Source of the DNA: CAYJHC01 sp964369465
Lineage (GTDB): Bacteria > Bacillota > Clostridia > Peptostreptococcales > Anaerovoracaceae
Length of the DNA stretch: 9,178 bases
NCBI GenBank assembly: GCA_964369465.1
Contig: CAYJEX010000037.1
Location: forward strand, 1 to 9,178
Direction of reading: 5' to 3'
A model generated the notes under the pieces. That model was not told the DNA's origin. It saw only the letters and a list, made by a program, of their open reading frames with translations, and did not search any database. This document shows, piece by piece, positions 1 through 6,600 of this stretch (position 1 is its first letter; each line of letters begins with the position of its first letter). Made by a program: the position numbers and the translations under genes.

Positions 1-65
1 TTGTCTTTTTCACTTATTACTGCGTTGTTGCTTTTCGATTGTTGCTTGTGTATGTCTATATACAC
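1..65 (-). repeat. Dispersed repeat module, copy C (cut by window edge)
   Basis: Read on the minus strand, these 65 bases match 2989-3053 with three mismatches. The module includes a tacacaagcaacaatcg start, a central caacgcagtaataag stretch and a gaaaaagacaa end. The match reaches base 1, so the element may continue outside the window. It lies just past the stop codon (85) of the minus-strand amidohydrolase gene and in the same reading direction as that gene, like copy A behind the PHP gene. It codes for nothing evident. The family name is unknown to me. Confidence 0.9.
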
Positions 66-75
66 AAGCAACAAT
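38..75. repeat. Perfect 16-bp inverted repeat with 6-base loop
   Basis: The left arm attgttgcttgtgtat (38-53) and right arm atacacaagcaacaat (60-75) are exact reverse complements around the loop gtctat (54-59). The arms are the outer part of the dispersed repeat module and a truncated inverted second copy of it. Neither strand has a T-run after the stem, so it is not a standard intrinsic terminator. It could still protect the 3' end of the amidohydrolase mRNA, which ends about 10 bases away. Confidence 0.85.
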
Positions 76-84
76 ATTACTCCA

Positions 85-1389
85 TTACAAACTATTTATG
101 ATTCGAGAATATGAATTGTTCACTTCGAAAGTTACTTTTTCAATATCTATTGTTGTGAATTCGCCGTTGTTGTAGAGAATATTTCCATCAACCATTGTCA
201 TGACAACATCGCCGCCTTGGGTAGAATACACAAGATGTTCTAGTAAATTATCTGTTGGTTGCATATGTGGTTGGCTATAGTCTAAAAGGACGAGGTCGGC
301 TTTCATTCCAACTTTGATCATGCCGCAGTCATTTCTTCCTAATCCAATAGCGCCAGCTCGAGAAGAAGCATATAATGCATCTTTTGGGTCGATAAAAGTT
401 GGGTCTAGAGAAATACCTTTATGAATTAACGAGAAAAACTTGAGGTCCTCAATATAATTTAAATTATTGTTACTTGATACTCCATCTGTACCTACAGAAA
501 CATTTATGCCTTTTTCAAAAACCATTTTTGCTGGCATTACACCGCTAGAAAGTTTCAAATTGCTAATAGGGCATGTTGCAATTGTGACATTTTTTTGAGC
601 CAAGATTTCAGCATCTTTTTCATTGATGTGAACGCAGTGAGCGGCTATTGCTCTTACATCGAAAAGGCCAACTTTATTTAAATATTCTACAGGAGTAAGC
701 CCGTTGTGCCTTTTTTGGCAGCCCTCAACTTCTGCTTCTGTTTCGGCAACATGGACATGGACAGGCGAGTTATGTTCAAGGCATGCCTCAGCAACTCCTC
801 TTGCTATTTTTTCAGTTGAAGTATATTCGGCATGCAAACCAAATTCAACCTGAATACGCCCGTAGTTTTTTTTGTTATATTCTTGCATAAGCTCAAGGCA
901 TTCTGAGTAAGAAGAAAGCTGTTTGAATGACCTGTCGTCGAAACACACCGCTGCATCAGTTAAGTTCGCTTTTATTTTGGCTTCATCGTATGCTTTACAC
1001 ATGTGCGATGGTTTCATATACATATCATTATTGCAAACAATTCCAAATTTAAGGGCTTCAGCAGTACCTAAAAGCGTTGCCCAATATACATCGTTTCCTG
1101 TGAGTTTTGCTTCAAAAGGAAAAATCTTTTCATTTAGCCAATCCGACAAATTCATTCCACCGCCGACCCCGCGTAAAAGGCTCATCGGTACATGAGCGTG
1201 TGCGTTATAGAAACCTGGGATTAATACTTTGTTTTCAGTATTGGTCCATATTTCTCCATACATCTTTTTTTCCTCGACAGAAGGTTCTGTTTTTGAGATA
1301 TATGAAATAATGCCATCTACTACTCCTATATACATATTTTTTTCTATCGTATAGTCTTCCGTTAGAATTGTAATTTTTTCGAATAACAT
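85..1389 (-). CDS. Amidohydrolase, MTA/SAH deaminase-like
   Basis: This is a 434-residue cytosolic metal-dependent hydrolase of the amidohydrolase superfamily, closest in motif pattern to 5-methylthioadenosine/S-adenosylhomocysteine deaminases (MtaD/SsnA type), which deaminate adenosine-like purines. Metal-site motifs are in order: HAH (64 and 66) after LIPGFYN, an LRG...WL..KIFPFE segment, H186 in FGLHAEYTS, HVHVAETEAE (211-220), AAHCVHI (H251) and GTDG (D302). The C-terminal MIKVGMKADLVLLD strand is the usual small beta-domain closure. I chose the ATG at 1387-1389, which has AGAGGA about 9 bases upstream on this strand; an in-frame ATG at 1446 would add 19 residues that do not look conserved. 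A good promoter lies at 1478-1506. Substrate is not certain: guanine deaminase or another chlorohydrolase-like activity is possible. Confidence 0.88.
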   Translation of the reverse strand: MLFEKITILTEDYTIEKNMYIGVVDGIISYISKTEPSVEEKKMYGEIWTNTENKVLIPGFYNAHAHVPMSLLRGVGGGMNLSDWLNEKIFPFEAKLTGNDVYWATLLGTAEALKFGIVCNNDMYMKPSHMCKAYDEAKIKANLTDAAVCFDDRSFKQLSSYSECLELMQEYNKKNYGRIQVEFGLHAEYTSTEKIARGVAEACLEHNSPVHVHVAETEAEVEGCQKRHNGLTPVEYLNKVGLFDVRAIAAHCVHINEKDAEILAQKNVTIATCPISNLKLSSGVMPAKMVFEKGINVSVGTDGVSSNNNLNYIEDLKFFSLIHKGISLDPTFIDPKDALYASSRAGAIGLGRNDCGMIKVGMKADLVLLDYSQPHMQPTDNLLEHLVYSTQGGDVVMTMVDGNILYNNGEFTTIDIEKVTFEVNNSYSRIINSL

Positions 1390-1477
1390 ATTGTTTTTCC
1401 TCTCATTCTTTACTCGATAGTTAGTTTGTAATTGCGTAATAACCAAATTATATTTGAATGTGTTTGTTTATACATAT

Positions 1478-1506
1478 ATTATACAGTAATGGCAGACTAT
1501 CTTCAA
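1478..1506 (-). promoter_or_regulatory. Sigma-A promoter of the amidohydrolase gene
   Basis: On the minus strand, TTGAAG (1501-1506) and a perfect TATAAT (1478-1483) are separated by 17 bases. Transcription would start near 1471, giving a leader of about 80 bases before the ATG at 1389. The rest of the gap between 1390 and 1652 shows no gene or recognisable riboswitch. Confidence 0.7.
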
Positions 1507-1652
1507 CGATTGGAAGGGAAGTGACAATAGAATTTTGGGAGTCTTTGTTATGCATAAGAGTATAATTTTCAGTATGTATTGTATAAATTGAAACTACTCA
1601 GCGAAATTTCATACAAAAATTAAATAATTATTTTAAGCATATGATATTTGAA

Positions 1653-1817
1653 TTATTTCTTGTTAGGCTTCTTGAGTTTTTCAAATTTCTTTTCTTCTTT
1701 TTTATAAGATAATTTTTTTACACAACAACTGCAAATATAGCCATCTTTAAAAGGAATAACGTCTCTAGATTCTTGGCATATGCTACAAAAATTCACTATA
1801 TGTTTTAAATTTGACAT
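1653..1817 (-). CDS. 54-aa two-CxxC zinc-finger microprotein, Gin/CsfB-like
   Basis: A small basic protein with C11-S-I-C14 and C29-S-C-C32, 14 residues apart, a typical four-cysteine zinc-binding layout, followed by a lysine-rich tail (KKEEKKFEKLKKPNKK). The pattern CxxC(Q/D)xE...(Y/F)ICxxC resembles the Gin (CsfB) family, short zinc proteins that inhibit the sporulation sigma factors sigma-G and sigma-E in Bacillus; there the spacing is 15. The link is from memory of that family and is only an inference. The start is the ATG at 1815-1817, because a perfect AAAGGAGG lies 5 bases upstream (1823-1830); a longer in-frame ATG at 1874 lies within the promoter spacer. It has its own promoter and is not in a tight operon with the amidohydrolase. 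It could also be a generic zinc ribbon protein. Confidence 0.75.
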   Translation of the reverse strand: MSNLKHIVNFCSICQESRDVIPFKDGYICSCCVKKLSYKKEEKKFEKLKKPNKK

Positions 1818-1822
1818 ATTTT

Positions 1823-1830
1823 CCTCCTTT
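1823..1830 (-). promoter_or_regulatory. Ribosome binding site fixing the microprotein start
   Basis: AAAGGAGG on the minus strand, 5 bases before the ATG at 1817. It is the strongest Shine-Dalgarno in the window and supports that this short ORF is translated. Confidence 0.85.
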
Positions 1831-1856
1831 GTATTCGATGAGTAGCTTCTAATAGA

Positions 1857-1885
1857 ATAGTATTCTTTCTCCAAGAATGTATCAA
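1857..1885 (-). promoter_or_regulatory. Promoter of the zinc microprotein
   Basis: TTGATA (1880-1885) and TACTAT (1857-1862) on the minus strand with a 17-base spacer. It diverges from the candidate promoters of the PHP gene that begin at 1916. Confidence 0.55.
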
Positions 1886-1915
1886 GGTGAAATTGTTAGT
1901 TCTGATTTTAAAAAA

Positions 1916-1944
1916 TTGAATGAGAATTTCATTTGTGGTACAAA
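1916..1944 (+). promoter_or_regulatory. Candidate upstream promoter of the PHP gene
   Basis: TTGAAT (1916-1921), 17 bases, TACAAA (1939-1944). It would start transcription near 1951, right at the small inverted repeat atcaac/gttgat (1951-1956 and 1965-1970), giving a leader of about 50 bases. Confidence 0.4.
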
Positions 1945-1965
1945 AGGGCAATCAACAATAAAAGG

Positions 1966-1994
1966 TTGATATAAACTATTGGGTAGGGTATTAT
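1966..1994 (+). promoter_or_regulatory. Candidate proximal promoter of the PHP gene
   Basis: TTGATA (1966-1971), 17 bases, TATTAT (1989-1994). Its predicted start site falls on or next to the ATG at 2001, so a transcript from it would have almost no leader. Its -35 box overlaps the right arm (1965-1970) of a 6-bp inverted repeat. Confidence 0.4.
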
Positions 1995-2000
1995 ATAAGT

Positions 2001-2867
2001 ATGAAGAACATAGAATTAATCAAACAAATTATTCATACTGACACATTTGATTTAACAAAAGATTTGCACATGCATTCGTACTTCTCTGATGGTGAACTCT
2101 CTCCTACAGACCTTATGTATAAGATGAAAAATCAAGGAGTAAAGGTAGTTTCTTTGACAGATCACGATGGGATAGCGGGGAACAAAGAGGCGTTAGAGGT
2201 ATCGACTTCACTTGGTATGAAATTTGTGAATGGAATAGAAATATCAGCACATCATTTTTTTTGTGAAAAATTCATAGGTATGCATATTTTGGGATATGGA
2301 ATAGACTGCTCAAACACAGAACTTTTACATATGACAAAAAAATTTGAAGCAAATAGAGAAAAGAGAAATTTTGAACTTTTTAAAATAATGCAGCAAGAAG
2401 GCTATGATATAAAGGAAGAAGATGCAATTTTCAGGAAAGAGCAACCATACATAGGAAAAGCACTTATTGCTAAAGCTTTAATAAAAAAAGGGTATATTAA
2501 TAGTGTTGGAGAAGCTTTTGGAAAAGATGGTATTTTTGACAAACCAAATATAAGGAGAGTAAGCAAGAGTAAACTTTTGGCCAAAGATGCTATTGATTTG
2601 ATACACAGAAGCGGAGGAGTTGCTGTTCTTGCACATCCGGGAAGAATAAAAGGATTAGGAATGCAAGGTACGACAGAGTTTTATAAAAAAATAGAGGAGC
2701 TAACTGTATCTCTTAAATCCATAAACTTAAATGGAATTGAATCATGGTACAGAAATTTTTCAAAAGAAGAGATGGATTTTTTTGCACAAATTGGAAAAAG
2801 AAATTCACTTATTTTAACAGGCGGAAGTGATTTTCACAGTGAAAGTGCGCTTCCAGAACCAGAATAA
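2001..2867 (+). CDS. PHP-domain phosphoesterase (RNase AM/nucleoside bisphosphatase type)
   Basis: A 288-residue PHP phosphoesterase. The family (TrpH/YciV, RNase AM) hydrolyses 3',5'-nucleoside bisphosphates and trims short RNA 5' ends using a trinuclear metal site. All expected ligands are visible: H23 and H25 in DLHMH, D30 in SDG, H55 in TDHDG, E80 in GIEIS, H95 in MHILGYG, H212 in LAHPG, and D277 and H279 in GGSDFH. The insertion between H95 and H212 is of normal size. Only nine residues follow the last histidine, whereas relatives from memory continue some 20-30 residues (an LG-containing tail), so the C-terminus looks cut short, 11 bases before a repeat copy. The ATG is forced, because no other start lies upstream of the DLHMH motif. 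The nearest ribosome-binding-like AGGG (1985-1988) is 12 bases away, which is weak. The exact substrate is inferred. Confidence 0.88.
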   Translation: MKNIELIKQIIHTDTFDLTKDLHMHSYFSDGELSPTDLMYKMKNQGVKVVSLTDHDGIAGNKEALEVSTSLGMKFVNGIEISAHHFFCEKFIGMHILGYGIDCSNTELLHMTKKFEANREKRNFELFKIMQQEGYDIKEEDAIFRKEQPYIGKALIAKALIKKGYINSVGEAFGKDGIFDKPNIRRVSKSKLLAKDAIDLIHRSGGVAVLAHPGRIKGLGMQGTTEFYKKIEELTVSLKSINLNGIESWYRNFSKEEMDFFAQIGKRNSLILTGGSDFHSESALPEPE

Positions 2868-2878
2868 AACATTAGATG

Positions 2879-2930
2879 TACACAAGCAACAATCGAAGAG
2901 TAACAACACAGTAATAAGCGAAAAAGACAA
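2879..2930 (+). repeat. Dispersed repeat module, copy A
   Basis: This 52-base stretch is identical to 3002-3053 except for one base (acaca versus acgca), in the same orientation. It begins 11 bases after the PHP stop codon. Its end taagcgaaaaa (2915-2925) can pair with tttttcgctta (2947-2957) in the sequence between the copies. Confidence 0.92.
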
Positions 2931-2946
2931 TAAAAATTGCGCAGGA

Positions 2947-3048
2947 TTTTTCGCTTAGTACAAGGCGTACGATGAGGTTGGAAGCGCCGTGTATATAGAC
3001 ATACACAAGCAACAATCGAAGAGTAACAACGCAGTAATAAGCGAAAAA
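2947..3048 (+). repeat. Repeat element with 11-bp terminal inverted repeats
   Basis: tttttcgctta (2947-2957) and taagcgaaaaa (3038-3048) are exact inverted repeats bounding about 100 bases. Inside are ggcg/cgcc arms around 2964-2988 and the hairpin gtgtat-atagac-atacac (2989-3006). Terminal inverted repeats, internal folding and dispersed copies suggest a non-coding palindromic element (REP- or MITE-like). No target-site duplication is evident and I do not recognise a named family. Confidence 0.6.
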
Positions 3049-3053
3049 GACAA
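2989..3053 (+). repeat. Dispersed repeat module, copy B
   Basis: The longest copy in the window. It matches copy A over 3002-3053 (one mismatch) and the minus-strand copy C over its full 65 bases (three mismatches). It ends 18 bases before the cysS start and just ahead of its ribosome binding site, so any cysS-operon transcript from upstream must run through it. Confidence 0.92.
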
Positions 3054-3071
3054 GCAAGAAAGAGGAGAGAT

Positions 3072-4472
<1,401 letters not shown>

Positions 4473-4493
4473 GAAAATTAGGTTGATGATTTA

Positions 4494-4883
4494 ATGTTGA
4501 AAGATGAAGTAAAAAAAATAAACACAACTGTTCTAGCTTACATCGGGGATGGGATATATGAAGTTGCTATCAGAAAATATATTGTTTCGGGAGGATCGCC
4601 TCATATAGACGTAATTCATGGACAAACCGTTAAGTATGTAAAAGGGGAAAGCCAAGCAAAGGTTCTGAAGGTAATCATGGAAATATTATCTGAAGAAGAA
4701 ATATTGCTTGTTAAGCGCGCTAGGAATAGAAAAACAATTTCAAAACCAAGGAACATAGACCCTGTGAATTACAAATTGGCGACTGCGTTTGAAGCTTTAA
4801 TTGGATATTTGTATATGACTGACCAAATAGAAAGGTTAGATGAAATTGTAAGACTAAGTATAGATATAATAGAGGGAAAATAA
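4494..4883 (+). CDS. mrnC: Mini-ribonuclease III
   Basis: A 129-residue RNase III catalytic domain lacking the double-stranded-RNA binding domain, the definition of Mini-III. In Bacillus this dimeric enzyme matures the ends of 23S rRNA, helped by ribosomal protein L3. The catalytic helix AYIGDGIYE carries D19 and E23, and the second acidic motif is TAFEALIGYLY with E100. The length is slightly below the Bacillus protein (about 143). Its place directly after cysS is the standard Firmicute arrangement. The only ribosome-binding-like bases (aggttgat) are weak, so translation may depend partly on coupling with cysS 21 bases upstream. Its last codons contain the ribosome binding site of the next gene. 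Confidence 0.96.
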   Translation: MLKDEVKKINTTVLAYIGDGIYEVAIRKYIVSGGSPHIDVIHGQTVKYVKGESQAKVLKVIMEILSEEEILLVKRARNRKTISKPRNIDPVNYKLATAFEALIGYLYMTDQIERLDEIVRLSIDIIEGK

Positions 4884-4884
4884 A

Positions 4885-5112
4885 ATGGAAAAAAACAAGA
4901 AAAAAGTTAGGAATAAAGGGCGAGATATGTTAGGTGATTACTACAAAACAAACCGTCAATACGAAAAAGAAAATGATATAGCATATAAAAAAGAGCAAGA
5001 GGAAGCTAGAGAAAAAGGAGAAAGAAAAAAACTTAACTCTACTGAATTGACATTTGTTATTATTATTGCGTTAGGAGCAATAGGCTTGTTTGTGAAATAC
5101 GTTATATTATAA
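4885..5112 (+). CDS. Small tail-anchored membrane protein, unknown function
   Basis: This 75-residue protein begins one base after the mrnC stop codon, with AGAGGG (4871-4876) inside mrnC at good spacing, so it is very probably translated. Residues 1-52 are strongly charged (many K, E, R), predicted helical and without cysteines. Residues 54-75 (ELTFVIIIALGAIGLFVKYVIL) form one hydrophobic segment reaching the last residue, with no signal peptide. That is a C-tail-anchored topology with the charged part in the cytosol. I do not recognise a family. Its position suggests a role tied to ribosome maturation or thymidylate synthesis, but this is only from context. Confidence 0.8.
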   Translation: MEKNKKKVRNKGRDMLGDYYKTNRQYEKENDIAYKKEQEEAREKGERKKLNSTELTFVIIIALGAIGLFVKYVIL

Positions 5113-5131
5113 GAAAGGGGTTATAGGAGAT

Positions 5132-5962
5132 ATGAGTAGAGCGGATCTTATATTTGTCGATATGTGTCGAAACATATTAGATAATGGGTATTCTACAGAG
5201 GGCCAAAAGGTAAGGGCTAAATGGGAGGATGGAAATCCAGCACACACAATAAAATCTTTTGGTGTGGTAAATAGATACAACCTTCAAGAAGAATTTCCAG
5301 CTCTTACATTGAGACCTACAGCTATCAAATCGGCTGTTGATGAAGTTTTGTGGATTTGGCAAAAAAAATCGAACAATATTAATGACCTTAAAAGTAATAT
5401 TTGGGATGAGTGGGCAGATGAAAAAGGTAGCATAGGTAAGGCTTACGGATATCAACTAGGAATAAAGTACAAATTTCCACAAGGAGAAATGGATCAGGTC
5501 GATAACGTGATATGGCAACTTAAGAATGCGCCATACTCTAGAAGAATAATGACAAACATATATAACTTCTCAGATCTTATGGAAATGGGACTCGAACCTT
5601 GTGCGTATAGCATGACTTTTAATGTTACAGAAGATAGGCTAAATGGAATATTGAATCAAAGATCCCAAGATATATTGGCAGCAAACAATTGGAATGTTGT
5701 ACAGTATTCGGTGCTGTTGATGATGCTTGCGCAAGTATCAGGATTGAAAGTAGGTGAATTAGTTCATGTAATTTCAGATGCACATATTTATGATAGACAC
5801 ATACCAATAATTGAAGAGATGATTACAAGACCACAATTTGATGCACCTAAATTCAAACTAAATCCAGAAGTGAAAGATTTTTATGCTTTTACAACCAACG
5901 ACATACTTATTGAAAATTATGAAAAGAATCCTCAAATAAAGAATATCCCTATTGCGATATAG
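5132..5962 (+). CDS. thyA: Thymidylate synthase, divergent clostridial ThyA type
   Basis: A 276-residue enzyme converting dUMP and methylene-tetrahydrofolate to dTMP and dihydrofolate. Visible hallmarks: IWDEWADE, the phosphate-binding arginines SRR (137-138) from the partner subunit, catalytic C157 in EPCAYSMTF, R177 and D180 in NQRSQD, N188 in NNWN, the dUMP ribose contacts H218 and Y220 in DAHIYDRH, and the C-terminal PIAI ending like E. coli PVAI. It differs from the classical form: the residue after the catalytic Cys is Ala instead of His, and LAANNWN stands for LGxPFN. I recall the same variant in other Clostridia. The start has AGGAGA just before the ATG and AAAGGGG 11 bases upstream. 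It pairs functionally with folA, which follows after 86 bases. Confidence 0.95.
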   Translation: MSRADLIFVDMCRNILDNGYSTEGQKVRAKWEDGNPAHTIKSFGVVNRYNLQEEFPALTLRPTAIKSAVDEVLWIWQKKSNNINDLKSNIWDEWADEKGSIGKAYGYQLGIKYKFPQGEMDQVDNVIWQLKNAPYSRRIMTNIYNFSDLMEMGLEPCAYSMTFNVTEDRLNGILNQRSQDILAANNWNVVQYSVLLMMLAQVSGLKVGELVHVISDAHIYDRHIPIIEEMITRPQFDAPKFKLNPEVKDFYAFTTNDILIENYEKNPQIKNIPIAI

Positions 5963-6033
5963 AATTATGCAAAGAAGTGTAGAGGGAAAAATAAAATAGC
6001 AGCGAGTAATTGGCTAAACTGTTGATAGAAGAG

Positions 6034-6039
6034 AAGGAG
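6034..6039 (+). promoter_or_regulatory. Ribosome binding site deciding the folA start
   Basis: AAGGAG, 9 bases before the ATG at 6049. The ATG at 6040 touches this site and the TTG at 6010 lies upstream of it, so 6049 is the likely start. Confidence 0.8.
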
Positions 6040-6048
6040 ATGTTTCGT

Positions 6049-6561
6049 ATGAATGCTATAGTAGCCGTAGATAAAAATTGGGCAATAGGTAAAGAAGGCG
6101 GATTGCTATGCCATATACCTGGTGATTTAAAATATTATAAAGAGAAAACAATTAATAAGACGATTGTAATGGGAAGAAAAACACTAGAATCATTGCCAAA
6201 TGGAAAGCCACTACCATCTCGAACAAATATTATTTTGTCTCGCAACAATGAGTTGAAAGAAGCGAGCCAAATAGATAAAATTTTTTATGTAGTCTCTTCT
6301 TTAGAAGAATTTAAAGCCAAAATTATAGAATTAAAAATCAAAGAGGAAGATATATATGTTTCGGGTGGGGCAGAGATATATAGAGAACTTTTACAATGTT
6401 GTACAAAAGTATATGTCACGAAAATAAATGAAAATTTTGATGGAGATACATTTTTCCCAAATCTTGATTTAGACGATGACTTTTATGTCTCGCATAGTGA
6501 GGAAAGCAAAGTGGAAAATGGAATTGAATATACATTTTATATATATGAGAGAAATATATAA
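6049..6561 (+). CDS. folA: Dihydrofolate reductase
   Basis: 170 residues, the normal DHFR size. It reduces dihydrofolate, the by-product of ThyA, to tetrahydrofolate with NADPH and is the target of trimethoprim in bacteria. Visible: MNAIVAVDKNWAIGKEGG (first strand and Met20-type loop), the active-site acid D26 in IPGDLKYYK, the NADPH-binding VMGRKTLES, LPSRTNIILSR, and YVSGGAEIYREL, the conserved glycine pair strand. The classical PW before the acid is LC here (C21 at the E. coli W22 position), a change also known in clostridial forms with other residues. Starts at 6010 (TTG) or 6040 would add residues without family similarity. It ends 39 bases before the likely rlmB start and belongs to the same transcript as thyA. 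Confidence 0.95.
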   Translation: MNAIVAVDKNWAIGKEGGLLCHIPGDLKYYKEKTINKTIVMGRKTLESLPNGKPLPSRTNIILSRNNELKEASQIDKIFYVVSSLEEFKAKIIELKIKEEDIYVSGGAEIYRELLQCCTKVYVTKINENFDGDTFFPNLDLDDDFYVSHSEESKVENGIEYTFYIYERNI

Positions 6562-6600
6562 AGCGATGAGTGAAGTTGAAAGCGGAAGGAATTGAAAACA

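Noticed and set aside
38..75. Intrinsic terminator of the amidohydrolase
   Set aside because: A strong stem but no T-run on either strand.
923..1310. Plus-strand ORFs inside the amidohydrolase gene
   Set aside because: They are antisense to a clearly conserved coding region and lack start signals.
2879..3053. CRISPR-like direct repeats
   Set aside because: Only two same-oriented copies of 52 bases with a 71-base gap, plus an inverted copy far away; no regular spacers and no cas genes.
2868..3071. T-box riboswitch upstream of cysS
   Set aside because: No specifier loop, T-box consensus or terminator seen; the region is repeat sequence.
6010..6048. Longer DHFR starting at TTG 6010 or ATG 6040
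   Set aside because: AAGGAG at 6034-6039 is downstream of the TTG and touches the 6040 ATG; only 6049 has suitable spacing and gives the normal DHFR N-terminus.
6592..6600. TTG start for rlmB
   Set aside because: It lies one base past the Shine-Dalgarno; the in-frame GTG at 6601 has proper spacing. The difference is only three residues.
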